A stretch of DNA of 64,000 nucleotides, taken from positions 1-64,000 of the forward strand of contig JAAKBF010000044.1 in the NCBI GenBank assembly GCA_012656075.1, read 5' to 3'. Made by a program: the position numbers and the translations under genes. Source of the stretch: Phytophthora hibernalis. Taxonomy: Eukaryota > Oomycota > Peronosporomycetes > Peronosporales > Peronosporaceae. Under the pieces are notes generated by a model that searched no databases, had not been told where the DNA came from, and saw only the letters and a program-made list of their open reading frames with translations. Position 1 is the stretch's first letter. Each line of letters starts with the position of its first letter. Of the stretch, positions 40,276 through 53,891 are shown piece by piece.

Positions 40276-40349
40276 GGCGATTATAACTTAAAGGTAGAGT
40301 GTTAGATTGTGGGTCTAAGTGTTATGGGTTCAAGTCCCATTTTTCGCCC
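40276..40349 (+). tRNA. trnH: tRNA-His (GUG)
   Basis: 74 nt, acceptor starting GGCGA and ending TCGCC. Stem TTAGA/TCTAA with loop TTGTGGG gives anticodon GUG. The inner acceptor pairs are weak, perhaps through a miscounted T run. Confidence 0.9.
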
Positions 40350-40371
40350 TTTTTTATTTAATTAAATTTTT

Positions 40372-41844
40372 ATGTTTAATAAGTTTATTTTAATTTTTTT
40401 ACTTATTTTACCATTAATTACGGTTATTATATTATCTTTTGTTAAAAATGAAAAATTTATTAAAAATTTTAGTCTTTTTATGTCGTTTTTTATTTTTTAA
40501 TGTCATTACCTTTATGGATTTTATTTGACAAATCAACTTCTAATTTTCAATATTTATTTAAAATAGAATGGATTAGTCAATTTAATATTAATTTCTATTT
40601 AGGTCTTGACGGTATTTCATTATTTTTTATAATTTTAACAACATTTTTAATTCCAATATGTATGCTAATTAGTTATGAAATTATTAATAAAAATATAAAA
40701 GAATATTTTATTTTATATTTTATTTTAGAATTTTGTTTAATTATATCGTTTAGTGTATTAGATCTTCTTATCTTTTATATTTTTTTCGAAAGTGTATTAA
40801 TTCCAATGTTTTTAATTATTGGTATTTGGGGTTCAAGAGAGCGTAAAATTAAAGCGTCTTATTTATTTTTTATGTATACTTTAGCTGGTTCATTATTTAT
40901 GTTTATTGCAATTATTCATTTATTTTTAACTGTGGGTACTACAGATTATCAAATATTATATTATAGTAATTTTAATTTTTCCTATGAAAAATTATATTTT
41001 TTAGCTTTTTTTATCATTTGCTGTTAAAGTTCCCATGCTACCTTTTCATGTTTGGTTACCTGAAGCACATGTTGAAGCACCTACAGCTGGTTCTGTTTTA
41101 TTAGCAGGTATTTTATTAAAATTAGGTTCATATGGTATGATTCGCTTTTTAGTTCCTTTATTTCCAAAAGCTACCTTATATTTTACACCTTATATTTTAG
41201 TTTTATGTTTAATATCAATAATTTATGCTTCTTTAACTGCTATAAGACAAACAGATTTAAAACGTATTATCGCTTATGCATCTGTTGCTCATATGAATTT
41301 TATTATTTTAGGAATATTTTCTTTAACTATTCAAGGTTTAGAAGGAAGTATTATTCAAATGATTAGTCACGGTTTAGTTTCTAGTGGTTTATTTTTTTCA
41401 ATTGGATGTTTATATGATAGATATCATACGCGTTTTATTAATTATTATGGAGGTTTAGCACATACAATGCCATTATTTTGTATTGCATTATTTATTTATG
41501 TATTAGCTAATATGTCAATTCCTGGTTCAAGTAGTTTTGTCGGGGAAATTCTTATTTTAACAGGGGTTTTTGAAGATAATACTACAACAGCTGTTTTTGC
41601 AACAATTGGTATGTTTTTAGGTGGTGTTTATTCTTTATTATTTTATAATCGAATTTGTTACGGTAATATTCAAAATATTTATTTAAAAATTTATTATGAT
41701 TTAACTTATCGTGAATTTTTAATACATTTAATTTTAATTGCAAATATTTTCTTATTAGGTTTATATCCTAAAATTTTTGAAAGTTGTATGCATGAAAGTG
41801 TATCAAAAATTTTAATACATATTGATTTTTCTTATTTTTATTAA
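40372..41844 (+). CDS. nad4: NADH dehydrogenase subunit 4 (second pass, complete)
   Basis: The only complete nad4 in the window, about 490 residues. It starts MFNKFILIFLLILPLITVII. Two frame breaks remain: T runs near 40498 and 41015. From 41035 the frame is clean for 269 residues, including LPFHVWLPEAHVEAPTAGS and the C-terminal KIFESCMHESVSKI. Use this copy as reference for 1-1397. Confidence 0.98.
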
Positions 41845-41865
41845 ACAATTTTTTGTTTAATAAAA
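41835..41865 (+). other. Stem-loop spanning the nad4 stop codon (second pass)
   Basis: Same hairpin as 1388-1418, identical sequence. Confidence 0.7.
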
Positions 41866-41937
41866 GCCCTTTTAGTCTAATGGTTAGGACATTGCCTTTT
41901 CACGGCAAAAATACGAGTTCAATTCTCGTAAAGGGTA
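41866..41937 (+). tRNA. trnE: tRNA-Glu (UUC), second pass
   Basis: Identical to 1419-1490. Confidence 0.95.
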
Positions 41938-42009
41938 TAAAATATATATTTGATATATTTTTAATAATTATTCTTATAATTATTTAAATATGATAATTTA
42001 ATAACCTAT

Positions 42010-43536
42010 ATGGCTATTGAATTATCATATATATTGGAATCAAATATTAAAAAATATAAAGATGAAAAAGTTTACAAGAAACAGGTATTGTTCTTTCAAT
42101 GAGTGATGGTATTGCTAGATGTTATGGTTTAACTAAAATCCAAGCGGGTGAAATGGTTGAATTTAATAATGGTAATATTAAAGGTATGGCTTTAAATTTA
42201 GAACCTGACGTAGTTGGTGTTGTTGTTTTTAGTAATGATAGAGAAATTCAAGAAGGTAATTTTGTAAGAAGAACTGGATCTATTGTTAGTGTACCTGTAG
42301 GACCTGAAGTATTAGGTAGAGTAGTTGATGCCTTAGGACAACCTATTGATGGTAAAGGTCAAATTAATAGTAAATTAGAAAGTAGGGTAGAAGTTAAAGC
42401 TCCAGGTATTATGCCTAGAGAAAGTGTTAAAGAACCTGTACAAACAGGTTTAAAAGCTGTAGATAGTTTAATTCCTATTGGTCGTGGACAAAGGGAATTA
42501 ATTATTGGTGATAGACAAACAGGTAAAACTTCTATTGCTATTGATACTATTATTAATCAAAGAGAACCTCATTTAAGAAAAGATATTAATAATCAATTAT
42601 ATTGTATTTATGTTGGTGTAGGTCAAAAAAGATCAACTATTGCAGAATTAACTAAAACTTTAGAAGAGAAAAATGCAATGTTTTTTCAATTATCGTAGCA
42701 GCAACTGCTTCAGATTCAGCTCCATTACAATATTTAGCTCCTTATACTGGTTGTGCTTTAGGTGAATATTTTAGAGATAATGGTAAACATGCTGTTATTT
42801 TTTATGATGATTTATCTAAACAAGCTGTAGCTTATAGACAAATGTCATTATTATTAAGAAGACCTCCAGGTAGAGAAGCTTACCCTGGTGATGTTTTTTA
42901 TTTACACTCTCGTTTATTAGAAAGAGCTGCAAAAATGAATAGAAAAATTGGTGGAGGTTCATTAACAGCTTTACCTATTATCGAAACACAAGCTGGTGAC
43001 GTTTCTGCTTATATTCCTACAAATGTTATATCAATTACTGATGGACAAATTTTCTTAGAAACAGAATTATTTAATGAAGGTCAAAGACCTGCAATTAGTG
43101 TTGGATTATCTGTAAGTCGTGTTGGTTCTGCTGCACAAATTAAAGCTATGAAACAAATTGCAGGTACAATGAAATTAGAATTAGCTCAATTTAGAGAAGT
43201 ACAAGCTTTTGCTCAATTTGGTTCTGATTTAGATGCGACTACCCAACAACAATTAAATAGAGGTGTTAGATTAACTGAAATGTTAAAACAAGGTTTAAAT
43301 ATACCTTTATCTGTTGAAGATCAAATTGTAATTATTTATTTAGGTGTACGTGGTTTTTAGATAAAATAGCTGTAGATCAAATTGCAACTTTTGAAACTAA
43401 TTGGTTAAATTTTATTAAAAATAATCATTCCGAAATTTTAGAAGAAATCTTAACTACAAAAGAAATTTCTAAAGAATTAGATAAAAAATTAAATACTTTA
43501 TCGACTGATTTTACAAATAACTTTATTACTAAATAA
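42010..43536 (+). CDS. atp1: ATP synthase F1 subunit alpha (second pass)
   Basis: Better copy than 1563-3087. The A run after VGVGQK and the T run in GDVFYLHSR are correct here, giving clean segments at 42099-42698 and 42842-43360. Breaks shared with the first pass remain near 42069, 42679 and 43355, each a run of five or six bases where one more is needed. A palindrome follows the stop (43544-43571). Confidence 0.97.
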
Positions 43537-43543
43537 TTTTATT

Positions 43544-43571
43544 TATTATTTTTATTATAATAAAAATAATA
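43544..43571 (+). other. 28-bp palindrome downstream of atp1 (second pass)
   Basis: Same as 3095-3122. Confidence 0.65.
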
Positions 43572-43686
43572 CAACTTTTTAACTACAACTGTAGCTAAGT
43601 AAGTATGTGTTAATGTTTTTTTATGAAATATTTATTCTTTAAGTAGAAATATTATGAAATATTTCTTCAAAGTATTTTATTCTCTT

Positions 43687-45659
43687 ATGTTATTATTAAC
43701 TTTAATTTTTTTACCTTTTTAGGTTCAGTAGCAGCTGGATTGTTCGGTTTTTATATTGGTCGTAAAGGTTCTGTATTTATAACCACATTAACAACTTTTT
43801 AAGTTGTCTTTTTCATTAATTATTATATATAATTCAATTACATATGAATATGAATATATTATTTATATTTCTAATTGGATTAATAGTGGATTATTTAATT
43901 GTAATTGGTGCTTTTTATTTGATAGTTTAACTATGATTATGCTTATAGTTGTAACAAGTATTTCTACATTAGTTCATTTATATTCTTCACAATATATGTC
44001 TCACGATCCTCATTTATCAAGATTTATGTCTTATTTATCATTATTTACTTTTTTATGATTATTTTAGTTACTGGTGATAATTTTATGCAAATGTTTGTTG
44101 GTTGGGAAGGTGTAGGTTTTTGTTCTTATTTATTAATTAATTTTTGGTTTACACGTCTACAAGCTAATAAAGCTGCAATTAAAGCTATGTTAGTTAATAG
44201 GATTAGTGATTTAATTTTATTATTAGGTGTGCTAACTATTTTTTATAATATTAGAACTATTGAATATTTTAGTACATTTGCAGCTATTTCTCTTGTTAAA
44301 GATTTTAAATTTATTTTTTTAATTATATTTTAAGTATTATTGATGTAGCTTGTATTCTTATTTTTATAGGAGCAATGGGTAAATCTGCTCAAATTTTTTA
44401 CATTTATGGTTACCGGATGCTATGGAAGGACCTACCCCAGTTTCAGCCTTAATTCATGCAGCAACCATGGTAACTGCTGGTGTTTACTTAACAGCACGTT
44501 GTTCACCTATGTTTGAATATTCTATGTTTTCTTTAAAAATTATTACAGTAATTGGTGCTTCAACAGCTTTTTTGCAAGTACTGTTGGATTAGTTCAAAAT
44601 GATTTCAAAAAATCGTTGCCTATTCTACTTGTAGTCAATTAGGTTATATGTTTTTTGCTTGTGGATTATCTAATTACCCTTTAGCTATTTTTCATTTATC
44701 TAATCATGCATATTTTAAAGCTTTATTATTCCTATGTTCAGGTGCTGTAATTCATGCAATGGGTGATGAGCAAGATATTAGAAAGATGGGTGGTTTAAGA
44801 CGTATATTACCTTTTACTTATATTATGTTTTTAATAGGTTCCTTATCTTTAATGGGTTTTCCTTTTTTAACAGGTTTTTATTCTAAAGATTTAATACTAG
44901 AAGTAGCATTTGCAAGTTTTAGTGAAACAGGACATTTTGCTTATTGGTTAGGTACTATTGGTGCTTTTTTACAGCGTTTTATTCAACTCGTTTATTATTT
45001 TTTGCTTTTTTAACAGAAACAAATGCTTATAAAAATATAATAAAAAATGCTCATGATGTACCATTAGAAATGGGAATTCCTTTAGGTTTATTAGCTTTTG
45101 GTAGTATTTTTATAGGTTATATTTCAAAAGATATGTTTGTTGGTTTAGGATCAAATTTTTGGAATAATTCTATTTATATAAATCCATTAAATAATCAAAT
45201 GATTGATGCTGAATTTTTACCTACATTTTTTAAATTATTACCAGTTATTTTAAGTTTTTGTGGATTATTTGGTGCCTTTTATTTATATTTTTTAAATTTA
45301 AATTTTTATATAATTTAAAAATTTCTAAATATGGTCTTTATTTTTATAATTTTTAAATAGAAAATGGTATTTTGATAAAATTTATTATGAATTTATTAAT
45401 CAATATATTTTAAAAATTGGTTATAATGTAACATATAAAATGATTGATAAAGGTTTAATTGAAATGTGTGGTCCTTACGGCTTAACTACTATTTTTTCTT
45501 TTTAAGTCAACGTATTATTTTATTACAAACTGGTTATATTTATCATTATTCTTTATTAATGTTAGTTAGTACAATTTTTTAATAAATATAATATTTTTTT
45601 CTATTATTTACTATTTTAATGTAATTACTATATTATTATTTTTATTTATTTTTTATTAA
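43687..45659 (+). CDS. nad5: NADH dehydrogenase subunit 5 (second pass)
   Basis: Same gene as 3237-5204, with longer clean stretches (43804-44333 apart from one break, and 44648-45013). GWEGVGFCSY reads through here. Shared breaks remain near 44052, 44332, 44400, 44570 and 45315. The end follows the same reasoning as the first copy. Confidence 0.96.
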
Positions 45660-45729
45660 TTAAATAAAAATAATAAAATATATATATCTTTTAAGATATA
45701 ATTATAAAAATATATCATTTATATTAATT

Positions 45730-46431
45730 ATGAATTTTGAAACAATTTTCTTTTATACTTTTTCAACAATAGCTTTAACTTCAGCTATTTTTGTAATATA
45801 TTCTACAAATACAATATATTCTGCATTTTTTTAATATTAGTTTTTACAAATTCAACAGGATTATTATTAATTTCTGAAGTTGAGTTTTTATCTATAATGT
45901 TAATTATTATTTATGTAGGAGCAATTACTGTTTTATTTTTATTTGTAATTATGATGTTAGATGTTAATGTATTGATAGATAAAAATAAAATTAATAATAA
46001 TTTCGGTTATTTACCAATTATTTTTTAATAAGTTTTATTTTTTTCTAGAAACATTTATAATGTTTAGTAAAGTCTTCACATCGTATTATCATTTAATAAA
46101 TAATTCTTTTTTAATCAAGAAGTTAATACTTTATTTTTTTAAAGATAGTATGAAAGGTACTTTTGAAATATTTGTTGATGTAAAACCTTTTTAAAAAATT
46201 TTATTAATCAATTAGATACAATTACAAATATTGAAACAATCGGTCAAATCTTATACAGTTATTATTCTTTTTTTTTTTTAGCTGCTGGTATTATATTATT
46301 AATTGCTTTAATAGGTGCAGTAACTTTAACTAAAAAGAAAAAAAAATAATATTAAACAAAACATATATAAACAACTTTCAAGAAATTCATTAAAAGCTAT
46401 TTTTAATGTACATTCAAACAAATTTGTTTAA
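45730..46431 (+). CDS. nad6: NADH dehydrogenase subunit 6 (second pass)
   Basis: Same gene as 5275-5972, about 234 residues, with the same T-run break near 45835 and others near 46025 and 46195. The last 84 bases are inside the inverted repeat. The stop codon lies in the AAACAAATTTGTTT palindrome at 46416-46429. Confidence 0.95.
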
Positions 46432-46446
46432 AAACATAAAACTAAA

Positions 46447-46519
46447 ACAACCTTAACTTAATTGGTAGAGTATTAGCCTTCTAAGCTTTAAAATCTTGGT
46501 TCGAGTCCAAGAGGTTGTA
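46447..46519 (+). tRNA. trnR: tRNA-Arg (UCU), second pass
   Basis: Identical to 5988-6060. Confidence 0.9.
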
Positions 46520-46557
46520 ATTAGTTTTAATAAAACTATAATTATTAAATAAAAATT

Positions 46558-47023
46558 GTGGAATTCTTTATAAAATTTTTTAAAAACTATTAGTTTTTTT
46601 TTTTTTTGATTTTGAAATAGACGAATCTGATCAAGAAGATTTATCAGAAAATAAAAATAATGTAACATCATCACAAAAACAAACTATAGCGTACTATAAA
46701 ATTGCAGCTATGATCGCATTAATTTGTGTAATTATCTTTTTAATAACTCAAATGATTCAAACACTAATCCCAATATAAATGACTTACAAATATTATTGGA
46801 TAAACTAGTTGAAATTGTTAATTCGGATTTATTTAGAGATATATACTTAAATGTACAGAGAGTTTTAGATAACCCTTCAAATAAAGGTACAATCTTATAT
46901 GTATTAAAAGAAATTCATAAATTCTTCCTTACAGATAACATACGTGTTCAAAATAGGGAAGAATTTGATCAAATTATGTGTAAAATTATTAAAATTTTAA
47001 GTGATTTTTTTAAGAACATTTAA
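46558..47023 (+). CDS. Unrecognised single-span membrane ORF (orf155), second pass of copy A
   Basis: Third occurrence of orf155. Here the T run before the acidic segment is 14 long, against 12 and 13 in the others. With one more A upstream, 14 is the length that opens the frame from the GTG through DFEIDESDQEDL into the membrane span. The T-run break before NNSNDSN is present here too. Confidence 0.6.
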
Positions 47024-47520
47024 AATAAATTTATTAAAAAAGTAAAATATAGTCCACCTTTTAATTAAATAAAATATTTAAGAGACTAAAATTTGATAAA
47101 ATCAATAATTTAAAAAATATAAAATAAAATTTTGATAAGTTAGTAGAGTAAATTAGGGAGAAGGTTTTTCAAGTCAACTATATTTAGCAGTTCAGGTATT
47201 TAAGTTTATAATTTTTAAATAAAGATCTTATTAAATAAAATATAAAAAATAATATATTAATTATCTATGAGATCATATAAAATAGTATATACATTCATAT
47301 TAATAACAAAAATCTTTGACTTAATTTACTAAAATTAACTGAAAGTAAGGGTCCTTATTTAGAACAACTTTAAAAAGTTCAGATAAGTCAAAATATCTTT
47401 GATATTAATGATTACTTAAACTATGAGAATATATACTAATAAGAATTATCACTATTTATAACTTATTATATGGTACATTTATCTATGGAAAATTTTAAAA
47501 TTGTAATTATTATTTTAAAT
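47024..47520. other. Non-coding spacer of inverted repeat (second pass)
   Basis: Same as 6563-7059; nothing further seen. Confidence 0.5.
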
Positions 47521-47871
47521 TTAAGTTTTAATATAGTTTAAATATTTATTTTTTATTAATTTATTATCATAACTATAATGATAATAAATTAATTTTATAA
47601 ATAGAAATATCTCCGTATAGTTTAAAAAAACTATCATAATAGCTAAACCTATAGCAGATTCAGCTGCTGCTACAGTTAAAATTAATAATGAAAAACTTGA
47701 CCTATTATATCGTCAATGCAAACTGAAAAATAAATGAAATTTAAATTGATTGATAATAATAATAATTCAATAGACATTAAAATAATTATAATATTTTGTC
47801 TATTTAAAATTATACCGAATAATCCTAGACAAAATAAAAAAAGTAAAAATAAAATGATTTAATATACTCAT
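47521..47871 (-). CDS. nad4L: NADH dehydrogenase subunit 4L (second pass)
   Basis: Same as 7060-7411 with its own ATG (47871). The A run in GQVFSLLI is one base short here, breaking a frame that is intact in the first pass. Confidence 0.93.
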
Positions 47872-47873
47872 AA

Positions 47874-48845
47874 TTAAATTAACCAATTAAAACTTATTAA
47901 AATACTTGCAGTATATAAAAACCAACTTAAGGTAAAAGGTAAAAAACTTTCCAACCTAAACGCATTAATTGGTCATAGCGATATCTAGGTAGAACAGCTC
48001 TAGCAACTACAAATAAAACAACAAAAAAACAAACTTTAATACTAAACCAAAAAGATCCTGGTAAAAAATTAATAAATTTAATACTAAAGGGAAAAGGGGC
48101 TAACCAACCACCTAAAAATAAAATAGTTGTTAAACTACTCATTAATAACATATTAGCATATTCACCTAAAAAATAATGCAAAACCCATAGCAGAGTATTC
48201 AACATTATAACCAGAAACTAATTCAGCTTCAGCTTCAGGTAAATCGAAGGGATGTCTATTAGTTTCAGCTAAACATGAAATAAAAAAATTAACAAAATAG
48301 GAAAAAGAGGAAAACAATACCATACTGTTTTTTGTGCTAATACTATCGAAATCAAATTTAACGACTTAGCACAAACAATTACAGAAAGAATTGAAAATCC
48401 AATAGTTAATTCATAAGAAATCATTTGAGCTGTAGATCTTAATGCACCTAAAAAGAATATTTAGAATTACTAGACCAACCTCCAATAATAATACCATAAA
48501 CCCCTAATGATGATATTGCTAATAAATATAAAATACCTATATTTAATTCAGTAAAAACATACCGAATCCTAAAGGTATTACAGTCCAACTTAATAAACTT
48601 AAAAAAGCTAATATAGGTGCAAATATAAATAAAACGACATCTGCATTACTTGGTAACACAGTTTCTTTTACAAATAATTTAAGACCATCAGCTAATGGTT
48701 GTAATAATCCAAAAGTACCTACAACATTAGGTCCTCTTCTTCTTTGAATAGAAGCTAATACCTTACGTTCAACTAACGTAAAATATGCCACAGCAATTAA
48801 TAAAGGTAATACTAAAATTAAAAATTTTAAAATTGTGTATATCAT
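47874..48845 (-). CDS. nad1: NADH dehydrogenase subunit 1 (second pass)
   Basis: Same as 7414-8385. The first 100 residues are clean here (48543-48845) through APILAFLSLLSWTVIPLGFG, and another clean stretch covers 47927-48205. Breaks remain near 47945, 48300 and 48460. Confidence 0.96.
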
Positions 48846-50823
48846 AATGGTTTTGAGTTATTTTTAATAATTTTATTAGAATTAATTAATATTTTTGAAT
48901 ATTGTTCTAATATATTTGTATAATAATTATTTTTAATTAATAAATCTAAAAATTTATATTAATTTTTAAATATTTTTTATTAAAACTAAAATTATTAATA
49001 ATTTTTATTTTTTTTTATATAAATAAGGTAAAATATCTTTAATTTTAAAAATGAATCTTTTTTAATTGGTTTTTATTTAATAAAAATTTATAAATATTTC
49101 GATAAATAATAGAATCTTTACGTTGTTCTGTATTTAAATTTAAAATATTTTCATTTTTTGAATAAAACCTTCTAAATTAAGATACATACCATTTTTTTCT
49201 AAAAAGATAATCCCGGTAAAATTAAATTAGATTTTTGCGCATCTTGTGTAAAATGATGACCTTGATAAATAATAAAACTATTTTTTTATTTTTAACTTAT
49301 TTTGTAAATTTGTATTAAATAAATAATATAATTGTGAATTATTAAATAAATTTTTGATTTTGAAAAAGTAATTTCGAAAAATTAATTAAAGATGTTTGTG
49401 ATGTAAAAAAATTAATATTTTTATTTAAAAAGTTAATTTTTTTAATTTTTCTAAAAAAAAACCATTTTTTTGATTTAAAATATTTTCACCTATAATAATT
49501 AAAGGTTTTTTTGATTTTTTTAAATCTTTACAAAAATAATGTTTTCCTAATATTATGTTAATTAAAGTCTTAAAAGTTAAACCTAGATGTTTAACAGGGT
49601 AAATAAAATCAGTTTTATTACCTATAAACGCTATTTTAAAATTCCCTTTTTTAAACGATTAATTAAATGAATATTTAAAATAGAACCTTCTTTACGAATA
49701 TCACTTCCAATTATTAAACAAAGATCAGATTCTTCAATAGATTTTAAAGTATTACTAAATAAAAAATTTGAAGTTAAATCAGAATTTATTTGTTTATTTT
49801 GATTTTTTAAAAACCGTTCATAAATAATATTATGAATTCCTAATTTATTTAAATTTTTTTAATAAAAAATAGATTCTAAATCAGTTAAATTCCCTATAAT
49901 ACTTTTAATATTAATACTATCTATAGTTATAATTTTCTGATTAATAATATTTAAAGCTTCTACCCAAGAAATTTTTTAAAATTATTTTCATTATCTTTTA
50001 ATAAAGGATATTTTAATCTTTGATATTTTAAACTATCAAAAAATATCGAGTTTTATTTGAAATCCATTCTTTATTTATATTAAAATTAGTTTTAGGTAAA
50101 ATACGTACAATTTCATTATTAAAAATATCAATTTTAATATTTGAACCGATACTATCTAAAATATCAATACCCTCTTTTTTTTAATTCCCAAGAACGTGCT
50201 CTAAATGTATAAGGTTTTGAAGTTAAAGCACCTACAGGACATAAATCAATTAAATTACCTGAAAATTCAGAATTAAATATTTTAGGGTAATAAAAATTAA
50301 TTTCTGTTTTATTACCACGACCTGTCGTACCTAAATCATCAATACCGCAAATTTCATTTGCAAAACGTACACAACGTGTACAGTGAATACATCGAGTCAT
50401 AATTGTTTTAATAAAAGGACCACAATATTTATCTTCTACTCCACGTTTTTTAAAAAATCGACTACGATCAGAACCAAAAATCATGGTTTGATCCTGTAAA
50501 TCACATTCAGATGCCTGATCACATATAGGACAATCTAATGGATGATTTATTAATAGAAATTCTAAAACACTTTCACGTGCTTTTTGTACTAAAGGTGTAT
50601 CAGTAAAAATACGCATATTGGGCATTAAAGGCATTGCGCATGAAGCTACAGGTTTAGGTGAATTTTCAATTTCAACTAAACACATTCTACAATTACCTGC
50701 AATTTGTAAATTTTCTTGAAAACAAAATTTAGGAATTTCTATTTTAAAGTTATTACATGCTTGTAATACTGTTAAATTTTTATTAACATTTAATTTTATA
50801 TTATTAATATATATAGTAATCAT
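48842..50823 (-). CDS. nad11: NADH dehydrogenase subunit 11 (second pass)
   Basis: Same as 8382-10361. The first 219 residues are unbroken here, covering all cluster-binding cysteines from C34 to the LIDLCPVGAL cysteine. The C-terminal half is broken as in the first pass. Confidence 0.94.
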
Positions 50824-50964
50824 TTATATGATAAAAATTAAATAAAATTTGAATTTATTTTCACTAAAAGGCTATATTTTTATTAAAAAAAAAAAAGACC
50901 ACTATAAATTAAATTTATATTATTAATAATTAATTTTATTATCATTATAAAAATAATAATAAAA

Positions 50965-52434
50965 TTAATTTTTTTTTTTTTACCGTGAACTAAAGTTACA
51001 TATACGATATAAAAAAAAAAGAGCTGAAAAAAAGAAATATAAGAACCAAAACTACTTACAGCATTCCAACCACTCATAGCATCAGGAAAATCCGGAATTC
51101 TTCTAGGCATACCTGCTAAACCTAAAAATGCATAGGAAAAAAAGTTACATTTACTCCAATAAAGAATAACCAAAAATGAATTTGGCCTAAAATCTCAGGA
51201 TATCTACGTCCAGATATTTTTCCAATCCAAAAATAAAATCCTGTAAAAATACCAAAAACAGCACCCATAGATAATACATAATGGAAATGTCCTACAATAT
51301 AATAAGTATCGTGTAATGCAATATCTAAACCCGAATTAGACATAACCACACCAGTTACACCACCCATAACAAATAATAAAATAAAACCTAAAGTAAATAA
51401 TAAAGGTGTTTCAAATTTTAATGAACCGCCCCATAAAGTAGCTAACCAACTAAAAATTTTAATACCGGTAGGTACCGCTATAATCATAGTAGCTGCAGAA
51501 AAATAAGCTCGAGTATCTACATCTAAACCTACAGTAAACATATGGTGTGCCCATACAATAGAACCTAATAGACCTATAGATAACATAGCATAAACCATAC
51601 CTAAGTAACCAAATACATTTTTTTAGCAAAAGCTGCAGAAACTTGACTAATAATACCAAATGCTGGTAAAATTAAAATATAAACTTCTGGGTGACCAAAA
51701 ACCAAAATAAATGTTGATATAATACGGGATCACCACCTCCAGAGGGGTCATAAAAAGAAGTATTTAAATTTCTATCTGTTAATAACATAGTAATTGCACC
51801 TGCTAAAACAGGTAAGGTTAATAATAAAAGAAAAGCTGTAATTAATACAGACCAAACAAATAAAGGTAATCTATGAAAACTTAAACCCGGAGCTCTCATA
51901 TTATAAATAGTTGAAATAAAATTAATTGCACCTAATAAAGAAGAAATACCTGTTAAATGTAAACTAAAAATAGCTAAATCTACTGAAGGTCCTGAATGTG
52001 CTTGTACACTTGATAAAGGTGGATAAACTGTCCAACCAGTACCTGCTCCAGATTCCACAATAGCTGATGATACTAATAATAATAAAGCGGGAGGTAATAA
52101 CCAAAAACTAATATTATTCATACGTGGAAAAGCCATATCTGGAGCCCCTATCATTAAAGGAACGAACCAGTTACCAAACCCACCAATTAAAGCAGGCATA
52201 ACTAAAAAAAAACCATAATAAAAGCATGGGCAGTAACAACAACATTATATAATTGATGATTACCCATAAAAATTTGATTACCTGGTTGTGCTAATTCCAT
52301 TCGAATTAAAAGAGATAAAGTTGTACCAACAATACCAGCAAAAGCACTAAAAATTAAATATAAAGTTCCAATATCTTTATGATTTGTTGAAAAAGCCATC
52401 TTGTTGACCATTTATTTATACTTTGAAAATTCAT
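50965..52434 (-). CDS. cox1: Cytochrome c oxidase subunit 1 (second pass)
   Basis: Same as 10504-11970. The frame from PALIGGFGNW to YQHLFWF is clean in both. The A separating two T runs before the stop is missing here, extending the apparent frame into the spacer. The TGGCTTTTT codons after the start are one base short. Confidence 0.98.
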
Positions 52435-52645
52435 TTTTGAATATTTTTAAATTTTAATTTAAATGCAAAATTATATATTTTTTTAATTAAAAAAGCGTTG
52501 GTTTTTTTAATTTATATTATACTAGATAATAGTTTATTTTTTATTTATTAAAGAATTGTTTAATTTTATTTATTATTTTTTTAATATCAGTAAATAATAA
52601 TAATATTAAAAAATTATACCAATTATTTTAAATATCATAAAATTA

Positions 52646-53372
52646 TTATATATTAAAATCAAAATTTATTTTATTTTTTAACCAAGTTAAATAATCTTCT
52701 AATGAAACAGCTTCTACAACAATCGGCATAAATCCATGATTTACTCCACAAATTTCGCTACATTGTCCATAAAAACACCCTCTCTTTTAATAAACATAGA
52801 TGTTTGATTTAAACGTCCAGGACATGCATCCAATTTTATACCTAATGATGGTATAGCCCAAGAATGTAAAACATCTGATGCCGTAATTAATACTCTAATA
52901 TGACTATTTGTAGGTACTACTACACGATTATCTACTTCTAAAACCCTAAATTGTCCTATTGCTAAATCATCTTCTTGTATCATGTAACTATCAAAAATTA
53001 AAGGTTCATCCGAAAATTCTAAATTATCTGAATATTCATAACTCCAGTACCATTGACTTCCAATTACTTTTAAAGTAATAATAGGATCAATTACTTCATC
53101 CATTGAATATAATAAAGCAAAAGATGGAACTGCTACAATTAATAAAATTAAAGCTGGAATAGATGTCCAAATAATTTCAATAGTAGCCCCGTGTACTACA
53201 GTTGATGGAATCTTATTTTTTTCATCAAAAAGAGTAATAACTCTAAATAACATCCAACAAACAAAAACAGTAATCATAATTAAAAAAACATTAAATCATG
53301 ATGAAAGTTAATAATACCTTCCATAACTGGAGTTGCTGGATCTTGAAAACCTAGTTGCCAAGGTTCTGCCAT
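52646..53372 (-). CDS. cox2: Cytochrome c oxidase subunit 2 (second pass)
   Basis: Same as 12179-12905, with the same two homopolymer breaks, at the CuA region (about 52770) and near the N-terminus (about 53287). Confidence 0.97.
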
Positions 53373-53891
53373 ATCTAAAAAGTGAATTGATTATTTATAT
53401 AATTTATTATTGTCATAATATTGTTTAAATTTATTATTTACTTATTTTTTAATATATACAAAATTAAGCCTTTTTGAATTTTAAAATTCAAAATAAATAT
53501 TTAATTATTTTTCTTAAATAATATAAATTTTTGAAAAATAATTTTATATTTAAAAATTTAATTATAAAAAATTATTTTTTAGAAAACATATTAAAAAAAT
53601 AAAATATATTATTTAATAAGAAGTGAATTATTTTTTTATTTAAAATAATAAAATTAAAAAACATTAAAATAAATTTATACTAAAACCGTGAAATTAAAAT
53701 CATATTAAAATTATATTTAAAATTATTAAAAAAAGTGACATATTCCTCCCCTATATTATATATTTTTAAGTATTATTAAAATTATATTTAATAAGAAGTG
53801 GAAATCTATTCCTTTTTTATATTTGATATATTTTTAACTTTATATATTTTTATTCTATTTTTATGTTAGATATTTTAAAATTATTAAAAAT
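53373..53891. other. AT-rich spacer upstream of cox2 (second pass)
   Basis: Repeat of 12906-13425 with small indels; the doubled ATTTAATAAGAAGTG motif is present. Confidence 0.45.

Larger units (their letters stand above)
46348..47851. repeat. Inverted repeat copy A (second pass)
   Basis: Second traversal of 5889-7391; reverse complement of 29491-30994 with small homopolymer differences. Confidence 0.95.

Noticed and set aside
1..40436. Group I or II introns, homing endonucleases
   Set aside because: cox1, cob, rns and rnl conserved blocks run without interruption and no endonuclease motif was seen.
1..40436. TTA-as-stop code (as in some labyrinthulids)
   Set aside because: TTA is the most frequent leucine codon at conserved positions in all genes.
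46453..46674. 73-residue minus-strand frame
   Set aside because: Antisense to trnR and the start of orf155.
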